Assembly: GCA_002696035.1 (NCBI GenBank)
Contig: NZQV01000026.1
Span: forward strand, 62,001 to 126,000
Origin: Balneola sp.
Lineage (GTDB): Bacteria; Bacteroidota; Rhodothermia; Balneolales; Balneolaceae
Length of the DNA: 64,000 nucleotides
Direction of reading: 5' to 3'
Shown piece after piece: positions 35,522 to 43,977 of this stretch. The position numbers and the translations under genes are program-made. Below the pieces are notes generated by a model. The model saw only the letters and a list, made by a program, of their open reading frames with translations, did not search any database and was not told the DNA's origin. Numbering within the stretch: the first letter of the stretch is position 1; each line of letters opens with the position of its first letter.

Positions 35522-38500
35522 ATGAAACGCTTATTCGGATACTTTTTAACCACACTCCTCACTCTAACTTTTACGGCTGAACTTTTTGCACAGGGGACGC
35601 AATTGCTGCGTGAACCGACCATTTCTGAAAACAGCATCGTATTTGTACACGCCAACGACCTCTGGAAAGTGGATAGATCGGGTGGCGATGCTGTTCGACT
35701 GACTTCCAACATCGGCGGAGAATCCAACCCGCATTTTTCGCCCGATGGCAGCATGATCGCATTTACCGGTCAGTATGATGGCAATTCGGATGTATATGTG
35801 ATTCCGGCTGATGGCGGATCACCACAAAGACTAACCTGGCATCCGGGCACCGATGAGGTAACCGGCTGGACGCCCGATGGCGAGATCCTGTTTCGGTCCA
35901 CGCGAACGGCTCATCCCACAAAAATGAACCGTATCTGGAAAGTGAATACGGAGGGCGAAATGCCGGAACCGCTGCCTGTTGAGCGGGCTGCACGCGGGGA
36001 AATGTCGGAAGATGGAAAGTACCTGGCCTATAATCCCATCACCTTTTGGGATCCCGAATGGAGAAATTATCGCGGTGGACAGGCACAGCCGATCTGGATC
36101 GTGAACCTGGAAGAAAATTACGAGCTCATTCAAACACCCCGAACCGATAACGAGCGCCACACCGATCCCGTCTGGCTGGATGGAACCGTGTATTATTTGT
36201 CGGAGCGTGATTTTGCCAACAACATCTGGTCTTTCGATCCTGAAACCGAAGAGGAAAATCAGCTTACTTTTCACTCTGATTTTGACGCCAAAAGTCTGGA
36301 TGCCGGTTTTGGAATGATCGTTTATGAACAGGGCGGATATTTGCATCTGCTGAATCCTGAAAATGGCGAAACCGAACAGCTTGAAATTCACGTGGCCGGC
36401 GACATGAACTGGGCACGACCTCGCTGGGAAGAACCAAGCGCCTACGATCTTGATAATGCCGCCATTTCCCCAACCGGAAAGCGCGCTGTTTTTCAATTTC
36501 GGGGTGAAGTTATCACAGTTCCCAAAGAACATGGAACCTGGAGAAATCTTACCAATTCATCCGGAAATGCAGATCGCTATCCGATATGGTCGCCCGATGG
36601 GAGTCAGGTTGCCTGGTTTTCAGATGCTTCAGGCGAATACACCCTGATGATCGGTGATCAATACGGACTTGATGATCCAAAAATGATCGAACTTCCCAAC
36701 CCAACCTTTTATTTCCGTCCCGATTGGTCGCCCAATGGCAAATACATTGCATACACCGATACCGATTATAACCTTTGGTATGTAAATGTGGAATCCGGCG
36801 AAGCTAAAAAAGTAGACACCGACGGATATGCCCATCCAAACAGAACACTGAATCCCGTTTGGTCTCCCGACAGCAAGTGGATCGCTTATGTGAAACTGCT
36901 CGGGAATCAGTTCAAAGCGGTTCATGTGCATAATGTGGAAAGTGGGGAAACGCATCAGATCACCGATGGGATGTCGGATACCATCACCCCGGTTTGGAGT
37001 GAAGACGGCAAGTACCTGTATTTCCTGGCCAGCACCGATTATGGCCTCAACACCGGTTGGCTGGATATGAGCTCGTACAACATGCCCGTAACCCGCGCAC
37101 TGTACATGATCGTTTTAAACAATGATGAGCCTTCGCCTTTGCTTCCTAAAAGTGACGATGAGGAAACTTCAGATGAAGAAAAATCATCCGAAGAAGAAAG
37201 TAAAGAACTGGATGTGGTCATCGATCTTGAAGGAATCGCTGAGCGAACCTTGGCAGTTGATATTCCCCAGCGAAATTATACCGGTTTGATGTCCGGTCCA
37301 GGCGGTGATGTGTTCTACACCGAATCCGTAGAAAATGAAGGAACGCGTTTACACAAATACGATTTTGCCAAACGAGAGGGAAGCCTGTTCATGAGCAATT
37401 TCAATGAAGGCGTGGTTTCCCAGGATCGCAAGAATCTGTTGTATCGCAGTGGCGGAAGCTGGGGCATTGTGGGAACCGAAACCGGAGAGAAAAATGCCGG
37501 TGATGGTGCCCTCAATATTTCGGGCATCAAAGTGAATGTAGACCCACGGGAAGAATTTCAGCAGATATTTCGTGATGGATGGCGGTTCATGCGCGATTTC
37601 CTATACGTGGATAACATGCACGGAGCTCCGTGGGAAGAAGTATATGAGTGGTACGCTCCCTGGGTGGATCACGCCAAACACCGCACCGATCTCAATTACG
37701 TTTTGGATATTATGAGCGGTGAAGTGGCCGTGGGTCACTCGTATGTGGGCGGTGGGGATTTCCCAGACCTCGAGGACGTTCAAGCCGGATTGCTGGGTGC
37801 AGATATATCCCTGCATAACGGAGCTTATCGCATCGACAAAATTTACACCGGCGAAAGCTGGAATCCAGATCTCACGGCCCCGCTTTCCGGTCCCGGAATT
37901 GATGTGAATGAAGGGGATTATATTTTAGCAGTGAACGGAACCGAGATCTCACCTGAAGAAAGTTTCTACAAGTACTTTGAAGGAACCGTTGACCGTCAAG
38001 TGCAATTGCTGGTGAATGATGAGCCCGATACCGACGGAGCAGAATTGGTGACCGTGGTTCCGATCTCCAGCGAATACGGACTCCGAACCCGAGACTGGGT
38101 GGAAGGCAATCGCCGCATGGTGGATGAGATGTCGGGTGGGCAGCTCGCCTACGTCTGGGTTCCCAACACCGGAACGGGCGGATACGAATACTTCAATCGC
38201 TACTATTTTGCACAGCAGGATAAACTGGGTGCGGTGATCGACGAACGCAATAACGGCGGTGGTTCTGCAGCGGATTACATGGTGGATATAATGGCGCGCG
38301 AACTGCATGGATTCTTCAACAGCAAAGCCGGAGATCGAAAACCATTTACGACTCCCGGTGCCGGCATCTGGGGACCCAAAGTGATGGTCATCAACGAACG
38401 CGCCGGTTCCGGTGGAGACTTACTGCCGTTCTTATTCCGCAAAATGGAAATTGGTCCGCTGGTGGGTGCCCAAACCTGGGGTGGACTGGTGGGAACCTGG

Positions 38501-38770
38501 GATACGCCTCCCTTCATTGACGGCGGCTATTTCGTAGCTCCCCGCGGTGGATTTTACAACCTCGATGGCGAATGGGATGTGGAAGGCGAAGGCATCGCCC
38601 CCGATATCGAAGTGATGCAAACGCCGAAGGAAGTCATAGGCGGTCATGATCCACAATTAGAAGCAGCCGTGGAAGAAGCCCTGCGATTATTACAGAATTA
38701 CGAAGATCCCATCATCCCAACCCCGGAAGATCCTGTGAGATGGAAACGGCCGGATCGTGGGGAGAACTGA
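35522..38770 (+). CDS. Secreted tricorn-like S41 protease with WD40-like propellers
   Basis: This 1082-residue exported protein (signal peptide to about LFA-Q24) begins with PD40/WD40-like propeller blades (SPDGSMIAFTG, SPDGSQVAWFS and SPNGKYIAYTD, each a TolB-type repeat, about 35-540). An acidic linker (near 545-565) and a second beta region follow. Then come the tricorn C1 domain, a PDZ-like domain (about 770-850) and an S41 catalytic domain with Ser963 in ERAGSGGD and GGLVG following. It matches tricorn protease homologues of Bacteroidota, which trim oligopeptides; here the site is probably the periplasm or cell surface. Confidence 0.9.
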   Translation: MKRLFGYFLTTLLTLTFTAELFAQGTQLLREPTISENSIVFVHANDLWKVDRSGGDAVRLTSNIGGESNPHFSPDGSMIAFTGQYDGNSDVYVIPADGGSPQRLTWHPGTDEVTGWTPDGEILFRSTRTAHPTKMNRIWKVNTEGEMPEPLPVERAARGEMSEDGKYLAYNPITFWDPEWRNYRGGQAQPIWIVNLEENYELIQTPRTDNERHTDPVWLDGTVYYLSERDFANNIWSFDPETEEENQLTFHSDFDAKSLDAGFGMIVYEQGGYLHLLNPENGETEQLEIHVAGDMNWARPRWEEPSAYDLDNAAISPTGKRAVFQFRGEVITVPKEHGTWRNLTNSSGNADRYPIWSPDGSQVAWFSDASGEYTLMIGDQYGLDDPKMIELPNPTFYFRPDWSPNGKYIAYTDTDYNLWYVNVESGEAKKVDTDGYAHPNRTLNPVWSPDSKWIAYVKLLGNQFKAVHVHNVESGETHQITDGMSDTITPVWSEDGKYLYFLASTDYGLNTGWLDMSSYNMPVTRALYMIVLNNDEPSPLLPKSDDEETSDEEKSSEEESKELDVVIDLEGIAERTLAVDIPQRNYTGLMSGPGGDVFYTESVENEGTRLHKYDFAKREGSLFMSNFNEGVVSQDRKNLLYRSGGSWGIVGTETGEKNAGDGALNISGIKVNVDPREEFQQIFRDGWRFMRDFLYVDNMHGAPWEEVYEWYAPWVDHAKHRTDLNYVLDIMSGEVAVGHSYVGGGDFPDLEDVQAGLLGADISLHNGAYRIDKIYTGESWNPDLTAPLSGPGIDVNEGDYILAVNGTEISPEESFYKYFEGTVDRQVQLLVNDEPDTDGAELVTVVPISSEYGLRTRDWVEGNRRMVDEMSGGQLAYVWVPNTGTGGYEYFNRYYFAQQDKLGAVIDERNNGGGSAADYMVDIMARELHGFFNSKAGDRKPFTTPGAGIWGPKVMVINERAGSGGDLLPFLFRKMEIGPLVGAQTWGGLVGTWDTPPFIDGGYFVAPRGGFYNLDGEWDVEGEGIAPDIEVMQTPKEVIGGHDPQLEAAVEEALRLLQNYEDPIIPTPEDPVRWKRPDRGEN

Positions 38771-39256
38771 TTTAGGACGGGTTTTCTTGGTAAGTAGTAC
38801 AACTTGAGCGATACGATTATTCATTTTGGCTTGGTGATAAAAGCAATATCCCAAACCGTATAAACGTCTCCTTCCTTGGCGCGCTTGAGCGTTAGGGAGG
38901 GAACAAGGATGGCTTGTTTGGCCTTGCGAGCTGTTCTGTTTGATCTTGCCACGGTTCTATTCATTTGAATGCATAATTATGCTTGATTGCCATATGGTAC
39001 AGGATTCCTCTTAATCCCGGTTCAAAATGATGAGGGTGAAAGTACAAACCAAGCTCAAAAAAAGACTTCTTGTACAAACTAAAAACTCGAAGACAACATC
39101 GCTGTAATATGGAGTGTATAAGACAGGTCTGCTCAATTTGTAGTATATTGAAGACACTATTCGGCACTAAACCTGGCGTTATAAATAATTGTCATTGAGA
39201 AGGTTAAGCCATTCCTATGATCCATTTGGCAATTTTAATTACAGTACTATTCTACT
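38771..39256. other. Gene-poor stretch before the regulator pair
   Basis: A 486-bp stretch with no well-supported gene. The minus strand holds two short overlapping ORFs (38821-38964 and 38961-39167). The sequence is AT-rich with no strong hairpin. The promoter of the first regulator should lie in the last 100 bp, where no convincing -33/-7 pair was seen. Confidence 0.4.
38821..38964 (-). CDS. Possible 47-residue protein, or fragment of a broken gene
   Basis: Reading the minus strand from ATG at 38964 gives MNRTVARSNRTARKAKQAIL and, later, GDVYTVWDIAFITKPK before TGA. The sequence is basic at its start and looks protein-like, but I do not recognise it. Its ATG overlaps by ATGA the stop of another short ORF (68 codons, 39167-38961). 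The two may be remains of one gene or two tiny coupled genes. A real gene is uncertain. Confidence 0.25.
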   Translation of the reverse strand: MNRTVARSNRTARKAKQAILVPSLTLKRAKEGDVYTVWDIAFITKPK

Positions 39257-39937
39257 ATGAAAAAAATCCGATTGCTTATTATTGAAGATAATCGCCTGCT
39301 TCGGGAGGGGCTGACTGAAGTATTGAAAAGAGAACCTGATTTTGAAGTGATCACGGCTATTCAAACCGATGAGAAAATGCTTACCAAAATTCAAACCTCA
39401 GATATTGATGTGGTTTTACTCGATCTGGGTTTGCAGAGCTACGACAGTTTGGATGTGGTAAAACTATTCAGGAAAAATGACAAAAACGTAAAGATGGTTT
39501 TGATGGGGCTTTTTGCAACGCATTCTGAAGTATTAGACTTTGTGGAATGTGGCGTGAAGGGGTTTATTCTAAAGAATGCAACGGTTGATGATTTTTTAAC
39601 CACCATCCGTGCAGTCGCAAAAGGCGAAAAAGTATTACCTGCCTATCTTACGGATTCACTGTTTGCCCAAATTATAGAACAGTCTCTGAACGGACCTGAA
39701 GGGGAGAGAAAAATCATTGAGTCAGTACAAATGACCCAACGAGAGAAAGAAGTTATTGAGTTAATTGCCGAAGGTCTAACCAATAAAGAAATAGGACAAA
39801 AGTTATACATTTCTCCCCATACCATTAAAAGCCATGTCCATAATATTCTAGAAAAACTAACCCTGCACAGCCGGCTGCAAATCGCGAAATATGCCCATGA
39901 TAAAGAATCGTCTGCCATAAATGATGAAGCAGGCTAA
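39257..39937 (+). CDS. LuxR/NarL-type response regulator
   Basis: The 226-residue regulator has a receiver domain (1-120) with acidic pocket E10/D11, phosphoacceptor D56 in VVLLDLGLQ and K106 in GFILKN. The conserved Thr/Ser position is Gly (VLMG, G84). A C-terminal LuxR-type helix-turn-helix (about 155-215) has TQREKEVIELIAEGLTNKEI and SPHTIKSHVHNILEKL. It should bind DNA as a dimer. No histidine kinase is encoded in the window, so its partner is elsewhere. It is followed by a close relative and the ice-binding cluster on the same strand, so it may control these genes. Confidence 0.9.
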   Translation: MKKIRLLIIEDNRLLREGLTEVLKREPDFEVITAIQTDEKMLTKIQTSDIDVVLLDLGLQSYDSLDVVKLFRKNDKNVKMVLMGLFATHSEVLDFVECGVKGFILKNATVDDFLTTIRAVAKGEKVLPAYLTDSLFAQIIEQSLNGPEGERKIIESVQMTQREKEVIELIAEGLTNKEIGQKLYISPHTIKSHVHNILEKLTLHSRLQIAKYAHDKESSAINDEAG

Positions 39938-40119
39938 AACTATCTGTCCGAGGAAACTCTTCCTATCTCTCAATTCTGTCCTACATAAATCTAGTCCCTT
40001 TCTCATCCTTTAGTAGGATGGTCCTTTCAAGAAATAACTACTAAGCTCTGTATACCCTTTTTGTTTCTGTAACATATATGAAAAGGGTATGGGCTAATTT
40101 TATTAAAGAGAAGTTAAGA

Positions 40120-40752
40120 ATGGATACCATCAGGCTGTTGATCATTGAGGATAATACTCTGCTTCGGGAGGGCTTGGCGGAAATGCTTAAAAAACAGAAA
40201 AAACTGCACGTAGATGCTGCTTCCGGAGAGGGCGTTAAACTTGACCGAGCAATCATACGGTTTAATCCCCAGGTAATTCTATTGAATTCAGGTTTACAAA
40301 GCCAATCCAGTTTAGATGTGGTGCAACGGATAGCTAAAGGAGCACATCGCACTAAGATCGTGGTAATGGGCCTCACCCTATCAATGGATGAGATCCTGGA
40401 ATTTATGGACGCCGGAGCTGCCGGCTTTATCCTGAAAGATGACTCGCCACAGAAATTCATGAAAACAATAACCGCCGTAGCCAACGGTGAAATGGTACTC
40501 CCTTTACATCATACCGACCTGTTACTATCTCATATTGTGAGCAATACTATTGTAAAGGAAAAGATAACACAAGAGAATATGGTCCGGATCACCAAACTTG
40601 AATTACAATTGCTCAAACTATTAAGTGAGGGATTAAGTGATGAAGAACTTGGGGAAAAGCTGTCGATAACTCCCGAAAGAGTAAAATTCCACATTCATAA
40701 CATTAAACAAAACCTGTACCTCTTTTCCCTTTTGGACACTTCTTCTGATTGA
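40120..40752 (+). CDS. LuxR-type regulator with degenerate receiver (Asn at phosphoacceptor)
   Basis: I chose ATG 40120 (MDTIRLLIIEDNTLLREG) because it aligns exactly with the neighbouring regulator's start; an in-frame ATG at 40078 would add 14 residues. The 210-residue protein keeps E10/D11 and K106 but has Asn56 (VILLNSGLQ) where the phosphoacceptor Asp should be, and Gly84 instead of Thr/Ser. The receiver is therefore unlikely to be phosphorylated. The HTH region (about 160-205) is recognisable but divergent (EELGEKLSITPERVKFHIHNI). It is clearly a duplicate of the gene at 39257 and may act as a constitutive or heterodimer partner. Confidence 0.85.
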   Translation: MDTIRLLIIEDNTLLREGLAEMLKKQKKLHVDAASGEGVKLDRAIIRFNPQVILLNSGLQSQSSLDVVQRIAKGAHRTKIVVMGLTLSMDEILEFMDAGAAGFILKDDSPQKFMKTITAVANGEMVLPLHHTDLLLSHIVSNTIVKEKITQENMVRITKLELQLLKLLSEGLSDEELGEKLSITPERVKFHIHNIKQNLYLFSLLDTSSD

Positions 40753-40895
40753 AATACTCTCACCAAAATTTCACCAACAAAAACCTTCTCTACTTCTCTA
40801 TACCTAAAGGACTAGTCCGCTTTTCATTCCTACAGGCGATTACAACTGGCACAAACTAAGGGTAAGCTTAAGTAACAATTTAAAAAGGATTACCA

Positions 40896-41372
40896 ATGAA
40901 ACAATTTTACCTAATACTTATCGCATTTGCCCTGTTACTATCGGCCCAGCAAGCCACTGCACAGACAAAAAATTTCGGTCTTGGCGTGATGCTTGGAGAA
41001 CCCACTGGAATAAGCGCCAAACTATGGACTTCCAATGACAATGCTCTCGCATTCGGGCTTGGCTGGTCAACTTATCACCCACGCTTTGAAGACAGTGGGA
41101 GCCGCGTTCACTTCCACATGGATTACCTGTGGCATTCATTTGATTCTATACGTTCAGAAGAACGATTTGCCGTCCATTATGGAATTGGCGGTCGCTTCAA
41201 AGACTATGGAGCAGATAATGGCTCATTAGCAGTACGTGGTGTAGTCGGCTTAAACTGGCTTCCAAGAGAAACACCCTTCGATATATTCTTTGAATTAGCC
41301 CCTTCTCTTGAGATCACTCCTTCTACAGGTTTTGCACTTGATGGCGCCCTCGGTGCAAGATTCTACTTCTGA
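40896..41372 (+). CDS. Secreted outer-membrane barrel-like protein, unknown function
   Basis: This 158-residue protein has a signal peptide (cleavage near ATA-Q23). The rest alternates short beta strands, including GLGVMLGEPTGISAKLW and VHYGIGGRFKDYG, and ends in the aromatic terminus GARFYF. A terminal Phe after alternating strands is the usual signature of an outer-membrane barrel, so about eight strands are expected. I do not recognise a specific family. It is the first gene after the regulator pair and precedes two ice-binding protein genes on the same strand. Confidence 0.6.
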   Translation: MKQFYLILIAFALLLSAQQATAQTKNFGLGVMLGEPTGISAKLWTSNDNALAFGLGWSTYHPRFEDSGSRVHFHMDYLWHSFDSIRSEERFAVHYGIGGRFKDYGADNGSLAVRGVVGLNWLPRETPFDIFFELAPSLEITPSTGFALDGALGARFYF

Positions 41373-41435
41373 CGCCACTTCAACACTTTTTACACCAAAC
41401 ACAGTATGCTTATATAACTATCTAATCAAACCAAA

Positions 41436-42827
41436 ATGAAAACCAAAAACGTAACCTTACAGAACACTTTTACTATCCCTAAAATACTACCTCAAATTAC
41501 ACGCCTTTTAGGCACGAGCTTTGTGATGGCCTTAATGCTCTTTTCAACAGCACTGGCGCAACCTGCGGTTCCTGTATTATCAGCTCCGGCAGACTCTGCA
41601 ATGAGCCAACCACAAAACCTGACCCTGAGCTGGAATGCCTCGGCTGAAGCAACTTCCTATACTCTACAAGTATCAGAAGATGAAAATTTCAGCGGCCTGG
41701 TTTTTAATGAATCAGATCTTATAGATTCTGTGCAGTTAGTCTCAGGTTTGGATCTTAACACTGCCTATTACTGGCGGGTAAGTGCAACCAATACGAATGG
41801 TACCAGTGCCTTTTCGAACCAAATGATTTTTACAACTTGGGAATCCGTTCCAACAAGTCCTGATTCTGTAAATCTTGGAACAGCCGGTAATTACGTATTG
41901 CTGGCAAAGACTGCTATCTCAACCGTTCCCGCATCGGTTATTACCGGTGATGTCGGGATTAGTCCTGCAGCAGAAACCTATATTACAGGCTTCAACCTTA
42001 CGGATGCTACCGGCTACGCAACTTCACCCCAGGTAACTGGAACTGTGTACGCTTCTGATATGGCAAGCCCTACCCCATCAAACCTTACAACAGCCGTAAG
42101 TGATATGGAGCTTGCGTTTACTGATGCAGCCGGCCGTGTTACACCGGATTTTGTTGAACTTCATGTAGGTGACCTTGGCGGAAAAACGCTGATCCCTGGT
42201 TTATACAAATGGGGAAACACCGTAATTGCTCCAACCAGTTTTGAAATTAATGGCGATGCGAATTCCATCTGGATCTTCCAGATCGCCGGTGACCTTACTG
42301 TGAGCTCAGATATCAATGTTACCTTAGCCGGTGGCGCACAAGCCAAGAATATATTCTGGCAGGTATCAGGCGAAGTAACCATTGGCACGAATGCCCATTT
42401 CGAAGGCATCATACTTTCGATGACGGCCATCAACTTTAACACTGGAGCGAGCCTTAATGGACGTGCTTTAGCACAGAGTGCCATTACCTTAGACCAAAGC
42501 ACCATCACTCAGCCTACCAATACGCAGGCCACAAGTATTGAAGGAACGGAGAATTCACTACCGGGAACCTTCATGCTTTCACAAAACTATCCGAATCCAT
42601 TCAACCCTTCTACTGTGATCGGTTATCAGATTCCGGTAAATACAGACGTACGTCTTGAAGTATTCAACATGCTGGGACAAAGTGTGGCCCTACTGGTGAA
42701 TGAGCAAAAAGCGGCCGGTTCACATACTGTCAGTTTTGATGCTTCTGCACTTTCAAGTGGAATTTATATCTACCGCATTCATTCAGCTGGCTTTAACCAG
42801 ACCCGAAAAATGCTTCTGATCAAATAA
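41436..42827 (+). CDS. Ice-binding protein (DUF3494) with Fn3 domain and T9SS sorting tail
   Basis: This 463-residue secreted protein has a long N-terminal signal (cleavage near ALA-Q42) and an Fn3-like domain (about 44-136, SLTLS-type WNASAEATSYTLQVS and YYWRVSATN). A DUF3494 ice-binding domain follows (about 143-358; NLGTAGNYVLLAKTAIS, SVITGDVGISP, LTPGLYKW-type turn and AGGAQAKNIFWQVSG). The C-terminal type A sorting domain (about 372-463) starts with SQNYPNPFNPST and ends RKMLLIK. The tail sends it through the type IX secretion system to the surface or medium. DUF3494 proteins bind ice crystals and inhibit recrystallisation. Confidence 0.92.
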   Translation: MKTKNVTLQNTFTIPKILPQITRLLGTSFVMALMLFSTALAQPAVPVLSAPADSAMSQPQNLTLSWNASAEATSYTLQVSEDENFSGLVFNESDLIDSVQLVSGLDLNTAYYWRVSATNTNGTSAFSNQMIFTTWESVPTSPDSVNLGTAGNYVLLAKTAISTVPASVITGDVGISPAAETYITGFNLTDATGYATSPQVTGTVYASDMASPTPSNLTTAVSDMELAFTDAAGRVTPDFVELHVGDLGGKTLIPGLYKWGNTVIAPTSFEINGDANSIWIFQIAGDLTVSSDINVTLAGGAQAKNIFWQVSGEVTIGTNAHFEGIILSMTAINFNTGASLNGRALAQSAITLDQSTITQPTNTQATSIEGTENSLPGTFMLSQNYPNPFNPSTVIGYQIPVNTDVRLEVFNMLGQSVALLVNEQKAAGSHTVSFDASALSSGIYIYRIHSAGFNQTRKMLLIK

Positions 42828-42854
42828 AACACTGATCATCAACACTCCCTTTAA

Positions 42855-42887
42855 GCCCTGGTCTCTCTACGATATCAGGGCATTTTT
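42855..42887 (+). terminator. Intrinsic terminator after the first ice-binding gene
   Basis: GCCCTG (42855-42860) pairs with CAGGGC (42876-42881) and is followed by ATTTTT. It suggests the two ice-binding genes are at least partly separate transcripts. Confidence 0.65.
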
Positions 42888-42970
42888 AAGTCCCATTCCA
42901 TTTCTGGCAATCAATCTGATACAACCCTTATTACAATACAATAACCTGTTCAAATTCTAACCAAAAAATC

Positions 42971-43816
42971 ATGAAAAAATCTTTTAATGCCACCTTACAC
43001 ACATTTAAACATTCTAAATTAATGCTCGCTTTTATTGCTGTTTTGATGGCAGGAGTGCTCGTAACAGCCTGCTCAAACGAAAGCAACCCAACAGGTGGAA
43101 ATGATGATGTTGTGATCCCTATTCAAACAACTTCACAAGCAAAGGTAAACCTTAATTCTGCCGCAAATTATGTGATCCTGGCCGGCTCGGAGATCTCCAA
43201 CATTCCCACTTCTGCCATTACCGGACATATTGGAATTAGTCCTGCCTCCGCTTCTTTCATAACCGGCTTTTCAATGGTTTATACCGCTGGTGATGCGCAG
43301 TCAACCTCAGCACAGGTAACCGGAAACCTGTATGCTTCAGATTATGCCGCGCCTACTCCGGCCACATTGACTGCCGCTCAAGGTGACCTGACCACGGCCT
43401 ACAACAATGCTGCTGGCAGAACCTCCACTGATATCGTCCTTATTTCAGGAAACATTGGTGGGCTTACCCTGACTCCCGGACTCTACAAATCAAGTGGTTC
43501 ACTTGAAATTTCTTCCGGCGACCTGACTTTTGATGCCAAAGGAAATGCCAATGCTGTTTTTATCATACAGATCGCATCCACCTTGAATACGACCTCAGAC
43601 CGAAAAGTGATCCTGGCTGGTGGCGCACAAGCAGCCAATATATTCTGGCAAGTTGGAACCTCTGCAACATTAGGAACTACTTCTGTTTTTAAGGGAACCA
43701 TCATGGCTGATCAATCCATCTCGCTGGGTACCGGCGCAAGTATTGAAGGCCGACTTTTAGCACGTATTGCCGCCGTTACCATCGAAGGTAACACAGTTGT
43801 AAAACCTGCTTCTTAA
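42971..43816 (+). CDS. Ice-binding lipoprotein (DUF3494)
   Basis: This 281-residue protein has an N-terminal signal with lipobox VTAC, Cys34, then a Ser/Asn/Gly-rich linker and a single DUF3494 domain (about 57-275). Family marks are NLNSAANYVILAGSEIS, SAITGHIGISPAS, LTPGLYKSSGS and AGGAQAANIFWQVGTSA. It lacks the Fn3 and sorting domains of its neighbour, so it should stay anchored to a membrane while the neighbour is exported. The two domains are clearly paralogous. A surface lipoprotein could attach cells to ice. Confidence 0.9.
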   Translation: MKKSFNATLHTFKHSKLMLAFIAVLMAGVLVTACSNESNPTGGNDDVVIPIQTTSQAKVNLNSAANYVILAGSEISNIPTSAITGHIGISPASASFITGFSMVYTAGDAQSTSAQVTGNLYASDYAAPTPATLTAAQGDLTTAYNNAAGRTSTDIVLISGNIGGLTLTPGLYKSSGSLEISSGDLTFDAKGNANAVFIIQIASTLNTTSDRKVILAGGAQAANIFWQVGTSATLGTTSVFKGTIMADQSISLGTGASIEGRLLARIAAVTIEGNTVVKPAS

Positions 43817-43851
43817 AAATACCCCATTTGTTTCCCCACTTAAAGCCCTGA

Positions 43852-43875
43852 CTGATTCATTTTAGTTAGGGCTTT
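43852..43875 (+). terminator. Hairpin after the second ice-binding gene
   Basis: AAAGCCCT (43852-43859) and AGGGCTTT (43868-43875) form a perfect 8-bp stem 36 nt after the stop. It ends GCTTTG, giving a weak T-tract. Confidence 0.6.
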
Positions 43876-43977
43876 GTATATCAATGAATATAAACCCTCT
43901 GTTTTAAACCCTGAATCAGTTTATTCCTGGATCAACTTAAGCAGAATCCGTTAATCCTCTTACAACACCTGAACAAA

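Noticed and set aside
35831-36532. Long minus-strand ORF of 233 codons inside the tricorn-like gene
   Set aside because: It lies fully opposite a well-supported coding frame and shows no recognisable domain; it is a shadow of codon bias.
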